NCBI RefSeq assembly: GCF_001625195.1
Contig: NC_054391.1
Span: 8,694,552-8,758,551 of the forward strand
Source of the DNA: Drechmeria coniospora
Lineage: Eukaryota > Ascomycota > Sordariomycetes > Hypocreales > Ophiocordycipitaceae
Direction: 5' to 3'
DNA: 64,000 bases
Below are positions 47,693 to 59,078 of this stretch, piece by piece. The notes under the pieces were generated by a model. It had not been told where the DNA came from and ran no database searches. It was given only the letters and a program-made list of their open reading frames with translations. The translations under genes and the position numbers were made by a program. Every line of letters starts with the position of its first letter. Within the stretch, counting starts at the first letter, position 1.

Positions 47693-50600
47693 TGCTGCCT
47701 CGGGGTTGTCACGACGCTTTTCCGAATCGAAGTACCGATGTTGTCCCGGCGTAACAACAACGATGTCAGCGCCGCCGTAATTGCGGTAGTATCACCGGTT
47801 CGACGTTGTTACGATGCGGCTCGCATCTGTGAGCTGCGACTTGGGGTTTGTTCATGATATACTTATACTGCAAGCACTCCCCAGGTATAGTGTACTCTGT
47901 AGGTGCACACATTAGCGTACTGCATGTAAATAAGTGCACCTGCACTTGTACGTTGTTTAATCCTTGGGTCCCCATGATATGATGTGCGGGATTAGTCTTC
48001 TATCGAAGAGAGTGAAGTTATTGCACAGTAAATTCGCAAGTGCACCTACGACCAGAAGCTCGAGGACGCGACATGCTGGTACCTACAAGTACCGTACAGA
48101 CAGTATTAGTACTTCTGATGTGCAGTTCAGGTACGTATACGCAAGCACTGGATAGGAAGTACGAATACCTTGGTAGTATGCGAGCATGGAGAATGTGCAC
48201 TTGGTGTACATGTGGGAGTGCCGCGAGCACACCTACGCAATAGTAGGTTGCATATTGCTTACTACCTGATGCCAGCATGTATTCTGCCATCACCACCACC
48301 ACCATCACCACCACCACCACCACCACCACTGCCCTGATGAGTTGCGATAGGCGCGTAATTGTACATGTACTTTGTCAGAGTACATGTGCTTTTATAATAT
48401 CGCGCGTCTCATAAGCGCCGGCGAGGCCGGGCGCAGGTTGCACCTACTTAGTAATATGTAGTACACCCATATGTACATGGAAATGGAAGACCGACGAACT
48501 ACCGCACTTATGTGCATAAGGAAGTCTAGAATCTACATGTAATATCTCAGCAGATACAACAATCATTCCGTTGTCACTCGCATTGGAACTTGTTGCCAGA
48601 AACACACACACATACGATCCATACTAGAGGTAGAATGACGAGGTCTCGTAGCTGGCAGCAACGGCGCTTAGCGGGTAGTACTGAGGAGTCAACGTAGAGT
48701 GACCCTTGGCGACAGATACCTACTTTGATCTCTAGAAAGCTTCGTTCGCTTCAGCACGAGGGAAGAGTGCACCAATTGTGATGGGCATGTGTAAGTACAG
48801 CATTGCGCCAATTACAGCAGAACGTACTCCATAGGACATGTACAAATGCGAATACTGGTATACCCCGATACATGTGGACCGAGAACTATTACATGTACAA
48901 CTACTTACCTAGTAAGTTTTAACGTCCATGTACTCCGTACATGTGGTAATAGTACCCTGTGCTTAGTACCCAGGAGATGCTACTCTGTTGCAGAGAGAGT
49001 GGTTCTCAAAGTAGATGTAACAAATTGTTCAGAACTGCACAAGTACTGTAGTTGTACGGAGTACATGTAAGTAATACTCGTACGCGGTGGTTTACGTTGC
49101 ACAGTCCATCAATGGTGTTAGGTGCAGGTAATACTTGTACATGGCTCTCGGCGATCATGTACTGTAAGTACGGAGTACTAATGCTGTAATTACGGAGTAC
49201 CGAGTGCTTGTTCAAGTAATTGTTGCAAGTGCACCAATAGTAAGTACTAGTTGTACATCTACTTACTCCGTATATGTAAGTACATGCACTAATGCAGGCT
49301 CGTAAGTGTACTGTACTGTACATTTATACACTGGTGACGATGTTGCCCCGCCTCCGCAGTGGACCTTCGCCCCAAGTGGGGTCTTGCTCTGAGCTTCCTC
49401 CGTTGTTCATTGGCTTCTCGAACCGGGCTGGGCTTCGGCATCGCCCCATCGAACATCGATTGGCTCGTCAGCGCGACGCTGGGCCTGGCTGTCGTCCAAT
49501 CAAATCGGCCATGGAACATGTCGTAGCATGGGAGGTCTCGTCGTCGCTGTACCGTACATGCATGTACCACCACCACCACATCGATGCCAACGCCTATGCT
49601 GCTCCTGATACTGTGTTCCTTGTCCACTGCTAGAGACTTCGTTACGTTATCTCGTCACTATCCATCGCTTTATCGCATCGTTCCCCTCATCCTGTCATCG
49701 TTGGTCGCTCCATCGCTTCATTTTGCTGCATCGCTTCGTCCTTTCATCGCTTTCATATTCATGGGTCGCTAGGGTGCCCCGCCAGCACCCTCGACCTTGT
49801 CGTCATCCTCCACCGCCATCCATTCGATCGACTTGTTGCTGGCTGGAGCGTACACCCACTCCCGAACTCATCGTCTCCCGGCCACTCGGCTCCCTCCCAT
49901 CGTTCTTCGCTACGTCTATCCCTGCGAAGCATACGAGATCCTCCTCGGTGCACCACGACGACCCGCAGACGCCCTGGTCCCAGCTCCTTGAACCATCACA
50001 TCACTGCCATCGTCCTACTTGTTAGGATTCTCCTTCGACAACTTCGTCTTCCTTCCTCCTCCCTCGGTCTCTTCCCTCCAGGTCCAACTCCTGGTCCGGC
50101 TAGGCCTTCTCGTTGCCTTCCGGACCGTTTTCACCCCCATCGGGATCTGCGACAACCACGAGCCACTGTTCATCAGCCTCGGAAAACGATTCGTCCTGGC
50201 TGGCCCTTGCACCAATCGATATCCCATTGCCACCTCCCAGTGCTGGCGTTGGTAGTAAATACGTTACATGCATGACGAATGCCCTCGGATCGCCAGCTTG
50301 GGTAACTTCAGATCGCAGGCGAAGCGCCCGTACTGGTCATTGGCCAATAGTTAAGGTGAGCCGTCTATCAACCCAGATCGGATCGGATGACGACCAGCAC
50401 CCTGCTCTACACCCGTCCTTCTCTCTACTTGCGACGTCACAAATCACCTCCCACTTACTGTCGAATCCGACACTCTTCGTTCAATGTCACCCTCGCCAAA
50501 AAAAGTACCTGTCTGTAATTGTACCTTCGCACACTTTGCCCTACTTTGCGCTTCAGTCGAAGCTCCTGTTCGTTTTGTTTCATAATGTGCTTCTTCTCGT

Positions 50601-50944
50601 TGAACTATCATTTCTCGTCTGGATGACTTTGAAATGGAAACCAATGCTCCAGTTTTGTGCTAACCATCCTTTCCGCCTATGTAGCTACGCATCATCTCCA
50701 TACCTCTTTGCAGCATTGGTATAGCTTCAAGGACAAAAGAAAATACATCGGCGCCCCATCATCTCATACACCAACATCCATCCGTACCCGTGCCCTTTTA
50801 CTCTTGGTACCCATACCTGCCTGGTGTTCAAGCCGTCGTCCGAAAGATACGGCTGTCTGGCCTTGAATAGGACACACAACGTCCATCGACTTCGCCTTGA
50901 TCCGCATTATCGGACCCTCCCATCGGGGCCAGTAGCCGACCGCC
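47693..50944. other. Long divergent intergenic region GH16 / PPS1
   Basis: About 3.25 kb. The left half (47860-49320) is AT-rich with dense GTAC words; a CAC/CCA microsatellite lies at 48288-48330. The right half (49330-50940) is markedly pyrimidine-rich on the plus strand (TCC, CAT, CGT runs) and probably contains the PPS1 promoter and a long 5' leader. ORFs here (for example 50113-50724) look like composition effects. No gene called. Confidence 0.5.
48288..48330. repeat. Trinucleotide microsatellite (CAC/ACC)n
   Basis: About 13 units of CAC with two CAT interruptions in intergenic DNA upstream of the GH16 gene. Confidence 0.9.
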
Positions 50945-53091
50945 ATGGCGACCGTTGCCTTGCCACGACCGATACCCCATCGCAATACCGCCACTGACAG
51001 CAATCCCATCACTCCTCCGCACACGCTTCAGGACGTCGGCCCCTCTGCTTCGTCTCAGAAATGCATCGTTCCCTTGCCTAACAGGCACATCCCGGCCTGT
51101 CCCACCGGTCCGTCCAAGGCAGGCGACATCGACACACCACCCGAGTCGCCCCAAGATACCGACGAGTACCAGTACCAGCAGACATCCCTCCTCTACCCAC
51201 CGGATGCCTACACGCGAATTGACGACGGCGATTTGTCCATATATGAGATCGATGCCGACCAAATCGCCGACTCCTTGAGCTTTGCCGCCGGCCAACCACT
51301 ACCCCCTCCTTCGACCGTTTTCCCCTGGCTACACGGCCTACACCCGAACAATCAGATGCAGCAAGCTTTTTTCATGGGCCGCCGCAGTTGCCCGAGGAGT
51401 ACGCCATCATCACTCCGAGCCGTGACCTTGGTGAAAGCCGACGGAGATCTGACCGTCGCTCGTCTCAAAGGAGCCATCGCTCCAGATGAGTTTCTGCGCT
51501 CCGGTCCCAACCCTGACTTCATCGAGGCAGATCCTGCCGATGGGTTTTCTGTCCGCAACTTTCAGATTCAGCCAGCAAAGGTCGCCTTCACATCCGACAT
51601 AATCGTCTACGGCAATGACCTTGGGGAGACGCGCAGGGTCGCTTGGGCCGTTGCCGGCGCCCAGCTACGATGGCGTCAATTGCACCGAACGCAGGGTAAA
51701 TCCCTACCCGAGTACAACACTTTTTTCTGCACAAGCACGTTCGACGATTTTGTACGACGCCACGGCGATCTCGTTGCCGTCGATTCTGCGGGGAATCTCA
51801 CCGGAAATGTTCTCGACTTCGTCCACCAAGAGCGAAGGGAGATGTGGAACATGACGGAGGCTTCCGAGATCTCGCACAATGTCTTCTTGGGACCCACGCC
51901 AGAATCTGGCAGTGCTGAGGAACGGAAGTTCGAAATTCTGATCGAATGCAGCGATCTCGGTCGACTGAATCCGACAGCGTTGAAGCTCATTGCTGAGGGC
52001 GGCGACGGCTTTGTCTCCCGCTCATTCATCGACTTCCCTTCATCAGGCAGCATCCTTCCTCCAACCTGGTCGCATGATGATGCAGATGCCATCTTGGACA
52101 CCTGTCGTTGGATTTACCATCTCGCCCACGGCGCCCCCGGACACTCATCGGAACAACCTGGACAAGCTGCGGAACCAAAACTTACCCGTCCCCGCAAAAT
52201 CCTCATTCATTGTGCAGATGGCTACACGGAGTCGACTCTGCTCGGCATCGCCTATTTCAGCTACAGCACCGGTCGCCCGATACCGGATGCCTGGGTCCAT
52301 CTTCATACTATCAAGAACCGAAACTTTTTCGCCTATCCGACCGATGTAGCTCTGTTGACGGCCATAGCACCGCGTCTGTTACGCGAGTCCCCTCTCTGTG
52401 CCGGTCAGAATCTTGGCGAGGGTACAAATTCGGCCCAGAACGAGCCTCAATGGCTCTCCAGTTTGGACGGATCCTTTCCAAGTAGAGTATTGGACTACTT
52501 GTATCTTGGGAATCTCGGGCACGCAAACAATCCGGATCTCCTCAGGCAACTTGGCATCAGCCAAATACTCAGTGTCGGTGAGACTGCTACCTGGAAAGAT
52601 GATGACATGAAGGCCTGGGGGGCCGAAAACATGTGTGTGGTCCAAGGAGTTCAGGATAACGGCATCGATCCATTGACCGAAGAATTTGATCGCTGTCTTG
52701 AATTCATAGGTGAGAGCTATCACGCGGAACCGCACCGGATTCCTTTTACAATCCTGAACAGCATGCCCTAACCTTGCAAGTAGACCGAGGAAGACAAAAC
52801 GGTACGGCCACACTGGTCCACTGTCGAGTCGGCGTCTCTCGCAGCGCTACTATATGCATCGCCGAGGTGATGCGGGCATTGAACATGACCTTTCCCCGGG
52901 CGTACTGCTTTGTGAGGGCCCGGCGACTGAATGTCATCATCCAACCGCACTTGCGTTTTGCCTATGAGCTTTTGAGGTGGGAAGAGCGGCTCCAACAAAA
53001 CAACTCCCCGACAGTACCGATGAAGAGGGAGCTTGAATGGGCCGAGATCGCCCGCGAGATCGCCCTCATGAATCGCCCATATTCGAGGTGA
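50945..53091 (+). CDS. PPS1: Dual-specificity protein phosphatase Pps1-like
   Basis: Exons 50945-52709 and 52784-53091 encode 690 residues. The C-terminal DSP domain contains PSRVLDYLYLGNLGHANN, then, assembled across the intron, TATLVHCRVGVSRSATICIAEVM with catalytic Cys602 and Arg608 of the HCX5R loop. A second phosphatase-like fold lies upstream: its loop reads ILIHCADGYTESTLLGIAYF, with Cys423 but Glu429 where the phosphate-binding Arg should be, so it is probably catalytically dead or weakened. This two-domain layout is that of yeast Pps1, a phosphatase affecting S-phase control. The N-terminal ~150 residues are Pro/Ser-rich and unstructured. The intron (52710-52783) splits a Gly/Asp codon; without it the frame stops 11 codons later. 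Confidence 0.9.
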
Positions 53092-54198
53092 CCAGCGACG
53101 CAACTGCCATTCCACCTGAATCATCAACTCCCTGCGCGTTTCTTCTTCCCTTGCTTGAACGATTGCCGGTTTTTGGCGGAACATCCTATATTCCTTTCAT
53201 TCATTGGACTGCACACTTATTGGCGACTTATTCATATGGGAATACATCATTGGCTTGTATTTCTGGTCCGGTTCATGAATTGCTGCGAGCTTGCCTCACT
53301 GATCATCCCTCAGCACTCGGCCATGGCGCTGATCGAGAACCTCCGGACGATGCAGCCAGGTTTACTGAGCGGGCAGGCGGCGTGCAAGCCATCGGACGTC
53401 GAGGAGCAGCTGTCGGCGGTCGTGAACTGGAGGGAGTGGCTCGAGAGGGACAACCGGAAGATGCAAAAGACGTTGGACAAGTTGCCGCGAGAAGTGGTTA
53501 TGGAGACAAAAAGGCGAGACGAGACGGCATGGCGTCGAGTAGGATTTTCTGTCATTAGCGGAGCAGAACGGGTTGAATCAGAAATACCGTGTATTTTCAT
53601 CTCAGTCGATTGAAGTGTTGAATCGCATGGGTGCATGATTAGAGCTTGCTCGTCAGGTTTACACGCATACCGCCTGCTCATAAGCTACGATGACAATTAT
53701 TCATTCTCCACTGCAGCATCGTTGACACATGATGCTATCTGAGGAAATTGAACCATGGCTACATATGCCGAAAATAACAATTTTGTGTTGCATGCCATAT
53801 GTCTACCCTCGTATCTGGTTGTACGAGGTGACCTTGCAGAAAACAGCGTTCAACTCGACAATGTATGAACTAAAATTGGAGTGATTCGAAAACTTGAAAG
53901 CGCGACATGGAAGCTGAAGCCAAGCCAACTCCGGTGGGGGAGATGTAGAGCATGATGGTGCGAAACGTGGGCGTGATTGCGACTTGCATGGGCACTACGT
54001 ATTCCACCGCTATGAGTACCTGACGACAAAAGTCAACGTCGTTATTGATAGACATGTTTTGCGTCTTGAGCCCCCAACTTCGCTACTTGTAAAAGAATAG
54101 GCGTCACGAACTCGCTCTAAACGCAGGCACCGTGAATGGGCCAAGACAAAGTCGCTGGACCGCGGAAGGCATATGCAAACGGCACAAGCTGATGGAAT
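53092..54198. other. Convergent intergenic region PPS1 / ATG18
   Basis: About 1.1 kb. It contains the weak ORF listed at 53323-53613; otherwise I see only 3'-end type sequence. Confidence 0.5.
53323..53613 (+). CDS. Doubtful 96-codon ORF, unrecognised
   Basis: The frame starts MALIENLRTMQPGLLSG and is rich in Glu, Arg and Lys with a predicted helical stretch (DVEEQLSAVVNWREWLERDNRKMQ). It lies 230 bp after the PPS1 stop on the same strand. I recognise no family. It could be a small gene, a distal exon of something not seen, or chance. An in-frame upstream extension to 53155 is open but looks random. Confidence 0.2.
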   Translation: MALIENLRTMQPGLLSGQAACKPSDVEEQLSAVVNWREWLERDNRKMQKTLDKLPREVVMETKRRDETAWRRVGFSVISGAERVESEIPCIFISVD

Positions 54199-55775
54199 CT
54201 AACTGCCGTAGCTTCGAATGTCGTTTTTATCGTCGCCATCCACGACACTGGTGTTCGATATTAGCATCAGGGATCAGGGGGCTGTCTGCGGGGTATGTAG
54301 GTGCCGACTAACGAGAACTGCTTCACCAAGTAACCTTCGCCTCCATTCTCCATGTCGATGTTGTAAACGTAAAAGTCGCCATCGCTTGTCACCACCATGA
54401 CCTGTGGACTGCTGCTGCTCATTGCCACGACGCTTCGCAAGGAACCGAGCCCCCTTGATGGACGGGGCTGACCTCCAGATGTGGCCGATTTGGGTATTTT
54501 TATGTAGGCAAAATCTCTCAAGGGCTCCCACATCTCCGTGACGGACTGGGGCAAATACGAGCCCACGACGCCAGCAACACCACGGCCCATCATTTGCGAC
54601 GAGCGCCGTAGAATCGTGCTGAACGAGCCACTCTGCCGGCGGTGGTTGAGCCTTGCCCGGGCGGGGCTGCTGCCTGGCGCAGGTTCTGCCGCCTCGCTTC
54701 CAGGAGATTCGGCTGCACTGTTGCTGGGAGAGTCGGCCTCCTCGTTGCTTCGGGTCCGTGACCGACGACCCTGCCTCGGCGATTCTGGCGACCCTGGCGA
54801 CTCTATCGGAGCACCTGCGGGGGTTGTGTTTCCTGGGAGAGGGCCAAGACGGAAAATATGGATCGTGTCGGAAGTGGAAGAGACGCACAGCAAAGTGGAG
54901 CTGAGGTTGAAGGACATGCTGTAGATGGTAGACGGGTAGGTCCCTCGCCTGAACTGGTACAGCTTCTGGCCCCGAGGGACCGAGAAAACTCGCACAATGG
55001 TGCCCGTCTCACTGGCCGTAGCCATGAGAGTACCGTCATTGCTGAGACATATGCAGCACAAGGGCGAGCGGTGGGCCTCGACGACGTTGACGGCTTTGAG
55101 AGTTAGTGTGTCGAAGACGAGGACTTCGCCAGATGTCGGGGGAACATATGTAGACTGGGGTGGGGCGTGAGAGGGCCTCTTCGAGTCCACGTCTTCGCGA
55201 GGCTTTGGAAGCGGGTAGGCAATAAAGCAGTTCTCCGACGATGGTGACAGGGCGAAAATGGCAAAGGGATTCGGGGATGTGGGTATGGTGTAGAGGAGGC
55301 TCATGTTGCTGATGTCGTAAAGGTAAATCTCCTCCTCGAGGACGACGGCGAGGCGCTTACGATTAAGACGCACAGCGAGGACGGAGGAAGGAAAGGTAAG
55401 TTCGCAAATGATGGAGGCTCTCTGTGGAAAGCCGGCGAGTTAGCGCCACTACCCAGGCAAGCAAGCTGCTGCGGCGAATGAGGCATGTCTTGCCTTTGTG
55501 TTCTGGATCACCAAGTGTCGCGGGGATAGAATGAGGGCGACAAGCGAGGTAGAGAAGAGCATCTCGATGATGGCGATGTTGCCGTCATCGCTGCTGAATA
55601 TCCTCGAGAACGGATCGGTGTGATATATGCGGAAGCCTTTCGAGGTACCTGCGGCGCTGACGTTAGGAGATTTTCTTCCCGAGCTGCAGCATGCGTCGTA
55701 AAGGGTTCACTTGCCAACAGCAAGACAGCTGTGGTCCTGGTTGAAAGTAATGAAGTTGAGCGATGGGTAGGCCAT
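54199..55775 (-). CDS. ATG18: Autophagy PROPPIN Atg18 (WIPI)
   Basis: Exons 55775-55715, 55648-55494, 55421-54313 and 54247-54199 give 457 residues. The protein is a seven-bladed WD40-like propeller that binds PI3P and PI(3,5)P2; the lipid-binding FRRG motif is in [14 protein letters not shown]. Conserved family stretches are [43 protein letters not shown] and [20 protein letters not shown] Ser/Pro/Glu-rich loop (about residues 245-300) interrupts the propeller, as in other filamentous fungi. The last intron (54312-54248, GTTAGT...TGCTAAT...CAG) was inferred because it ends the protein [15 protein letters not shown] instead of a Pro-rich read-through. Introns 1 and 2 both begin GCAAG and end AG: no GT donor in frame restores the family sequence. 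Confidence 0.93.
55422..55493 (-). other. GC-AG intron 2 of ATG18
   Basis: AAAG|GCAAGA donor, GCTAAC branch site and CACAG acceptor, 72 bp. It joins VIQNTK to [11 protein letters not shown]. Confidence 0.86.
55649..55714 (-). other. GC-AG intron 1 of ATG18
   Basis: GTTG|GCAAGT donor (the best GC-donor consensus) and CGCAG acceptor, 66 bp. It joins CLAV to GTSKGFRIY. Confidence 0.88.
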
Positions 55776-56121
55776 GGCCGGCGCCAGCGAGGATGAGCTC
55801 CGGAGGAGGGGGAGTTGAAGACAAAGCTGTTGTATTCGCAGAAGGAGCTTGCTTCCGTGTGGAGAAAATCAATGGAAATCGTATATGGCTTGAAGCCTGG
55901 GTTGCCGCCTCAGCAGGAGGGCAAATGTGTGCAATCTAGGCGCCGCTGCTCTCTGGATGGAGTGGATGGAGGAGTGAAGGTATCGTATTACCTCATTGCG
56001 TTCGTCAGGTGGTGGATCTGTCTCTACCCGGGCGGGAACGCTTGCAGTCAAATGCCACCAAGTACTACTGCGGGCCCCCACTTACGGTCCCTGGTTTCGT
56101 ACCTTGATCTACAACTACTTA

Positions 56122-56533
56122 CAGTATGTGGCAAAAAGTATTTGCCCACCCTTAGGTACCACAATCTAAGTCTAAGCAAACCTGATCATTTTGATTAGTA
56201 TTATAACAATCAAACAACTATATGCGCATCAAACGTAGCAATAACAATGCCCTCAAAGCAGCCGTAATGATGCCTCGAGGCAAGGAATTATTACAGCAAA
56301 TGCGATTACGGATTTGCAAGCTACCTCTCGACGGACGAGTCGATAGACGCGTTATCTTCGAGATTTAGAAGCTGATTGATACAATGCCTCATTGCGTTGA
56401 GGCTATTATTATTGCAGTCGCGGGGTGGTAGACGAAATATTGATTGTTATAATACTAACACAATAGATGAGGTTTGACTGGACTAGGGATGCGCTACCTA
56501 AGCGTGGGCAAATACTTTTTGCCCCCCCAACTG
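56122..56533 (+). mobile_element. Non-autonomous Tc1/mariner-like element (MITE), 412 bp, TA target-site duplication
   Basis: Terminal inverted repeats start CAGT at each end and contain the shared block GGCAAAAAGTATTTGCCC followed by AC(C/G)CTTAGGTA; the two ends differ by a few bases near the tips. TA flanks both sides (56120-56121 and 56534-56535), the Tc1/mariner target duplication. Inside, a plus-strand frame from 56280 reads MPRGKELLQQMRLRICKL, resembling the N-terminus of fungal Tc1-type transposases, and after one stop the same frame reads KLIDTMPHCVEAIIIA, resembling their C-terminus. The central catalytic part is missing, so the element is an internal-deletion derivative that could only move with a helper transposase. 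Confidence 0.9.
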
Positions 56534-58583
56534 TACCTAAGTAAGAAAGTATTACTTGTACACCACTAAGTATATACTGTATGTACACCTAGGGTCAGCG
56601 TACGCGTACCCCCCTACGTGCACGCTACTTACGTACAGTTCTTAAGTAATACAGTACTTGTACGGAGTACTCCGTACTTAGTTGTCAAAGGTACTACGCA
56701 TTGTACATGAACACCGTCCTGTAAGTAAGCAGTTGTATTAATACAATCAGGTTCTTAAATGGAAGTGCTGCACTCCGTACCGAGTACTCCATAATTACTT
56801 ATATTGAGTTTTTAATTACTTACTTACATGTATTATTACTCCGTACTCCGTAAGTAACCCAATTACTATACCAAGAGTTAGCAAGGGTTGGCCAATTTCT
56901 GAATGAATTATACAAAAAAAAAACTTCCTGCCAGTGTTTTTATCTTTATTTTTACTTATATACTTATATAATCTAGGCGCTATGGTGGTACTGATGAATA
57001 TTACTTGATAAAATTGCACAAATATCAGTATGCAAATAGTGATTGGTATCTACCTGTATTTTTCAGTCTGCTCGGCAGCCTAAGATCGAAAGCTGCCACA
57101 TAATAATACCGCTACTCCCGGCTTCCAGCAATGAAATGCTGCACCCGACCTTGCCATTTTTCAGCTGCACCAAGTGTAATTACGACTACTTGAATACTTC
57201 CACCTGCAATACACCTACACCTGCATGTACATGTACCAGTGCAGTGTTTGTACTGGAATTACGTGTACAGTTATGAGCGAGTCACCCTCCTCTGATCTTG
57301 GGGTTGCCATCCAAGAGAGCAGAACGCGCAAATCCACCCAAGCCTGCAACGTCTCCTGCAACAACTGACTGACCTGACCGTCTTTGCAAGATGCTAGCCA
57401 TACCCCTGGTGAGTCTCGACCGGGCTTCACTAGTGAGTGGTTGGCTGCCCCTCCAGATGATCTTCCCTGAATTTTTCCGATTCGGGGATGGCAGCTTGTG
57501 TGCGCACGAGTCGTGGACTCTTGCACCATGTCGGGTTCGTATTGCTATCGAATCGATGTTTGCAAATGCTTCTGACTTGGCCTCTGTGAAGATACTCTCG
57601 AGGCGGGAAATGTTGCACAAAAACGTGGGATTCTCGTGCGGCGCATTTTTCGTCCAGTTCGATGTGAGAATGTGGTATTTGCTCTTATGGACCGCACCGA
57701 AGCGACCCTCTCCAGGGTGCTTACAGGGTGTTTGGATGATTCTAGCCTGGTGTTACTTATCATATCTAGCAGTGCAGCTGCAGCAGACCATCTCGAGCAT
57801 GAGGTCTGTTCCGTCGAAAACAGCTGGCTTGCTGGCTACGGGCGAGTGTAGATTCGTTCTGGTCGGACGAACGCTTTGGCCTGTTGCACCATTAACGCTC
57901 CAGCACATCTCGGGGCTTTTTTCTGCCCTCTGGGCTTATGTTGTATCTCTCCCCCCCCCCCAGCAAAAAAAAAAAGGAACAAAGGCAACGAATGCTATTC
58001 TTTAATAAGAGCATCTCCACCTCTCCAAGCATCCAAGCTACTTTTACTCACCATGATCCTGCACCGCGGAACATGGCAATAACCCGTGAATGGGCGCTGG
58101 CTGCTCGACTGGGATCTTGCCGGTCCTACCTAGTGTATTGTGAGTACACATCGACAAGTAGCTTTACGATACCATGTAACTGGAGCGTTCCATTGAGCAT
58201 TCGATGATCCCTGTTTAGCCGGATTGCAGTCAGTCATTCCAAGATGGCAAGCCGACCGACGGTTGTGGAGAGTGAGGCCCGCGTTTCTGCGCTTTTGAGC
58301 TGGACCACGGTTTAGCATCAGGGTACAAGCCACCAGGTCAAGGCGGCAGATACTCTGGGACTCTGGGCATCGGAATCATAGACATGAGAGAGATGAGTGT
58401 TTGCAGCACCATGGATACTAACAGATGCATACCCATAGCCCAACAGCCTGCACTTTGTACTACTGGTTGTGACACCGGCTTGTGTAACGGGTCGGCTTCA
58501 AGAGGGCTACAGCATCACTCACTGGTCGTTCTGCTCGTTGCGCACACACTATTACCCAGTAGTCCCGTCAGCAAAAGGGATAC

Positions 58584-58614
58584 CAATTGACTAAGTTGCC
58601 TGCTTAGTCAATTG
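58584..58614. repeat. 12-bp perfect inverted repeat
   Basis: CAATTGACTAAG and its exact complement CTTAGTCAATTG are separated by 7 bases (TTGCCTG). It could form a hairpin. Lying ~460 bp upstream of ADP1, it could be a dyad binding site or a transposon scar; nothing decides between these. Confidence 0.8.
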
Positions 58615-59078
58615 ATGACGCCTGTGAGGGTTCTGCACTGCACATGACTGGCCACACCCAGCCGTTGTACTAATTATCCCCGAAATCTCCCGTGCAAATT
58701 GCCTAGATTTATCTCGATAGCGAATTTATAGCAGTAGCACCCCGTACATGAAAGTAATGAATTTAAAATGAATATTAATTTAAGACGATGGGCTAGTTTA
58801 CCACTACTCTGGCAGTGTACGGAGTACATGTACGATAATATCTAGTTCCTTCAAGTGTAAGCTGATAAAGGCTGAGACTGGGATGGATTGTTATTCCCCA
58901 CGCAGACGAATGCTAAATGGGAATAGGCCCACCCTGCCGAGGCCAACACCGAACGGGAAGGAACCTGACCTACCCACTGCTTTTCGATCCACCTCAACGT
59001 ATTGCCGCGCATTTAGCCTCGTCCCCATTGCAGCTCTTCCTGCACGGAGTCGCCATTCGTCATCATACTGCCGCTGCC

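Larger units (their letters stand above)
55776..59078. other. Long divergent intergenic region ATG18 / ADP1 with a MITE
   Basis: About 3.3 kb. It holds the Tc1-like MITE (56122-56533), an AT-rich block with a perfect 18-bp palindrome GTACGGAGTACTCCGTAC at 56660-56677, a C10 run followed by A11 near 57951-57975, and a 12-bp inverted repeat at 58584-58614. A 204-codon plus-strand ORF at 57391-58005 has no recognisable family. No gene called. Confidence 0.5.

Noticed and set aside
50113..50724. 203-codon plus-strand ORF upstream of PPS1
   Set aside because: Ser/Pro/Leu-rich product of pyrimidine-rich DNA; more likely leader or promoter.
54267..54318. ATG18 read-through C-terminus ([12 protein letters not shown])
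   Set aside because: A GTTAGT donor, TGCTAAT branch site and CAG acceptor remove it and give a better C-terminus; kept the spliced model.
57391..58005. 204-codon plus-strand ORF
   Set aside because: No recognisable motif; ends in homopolymer-derived residues (Pro and Lys runs).
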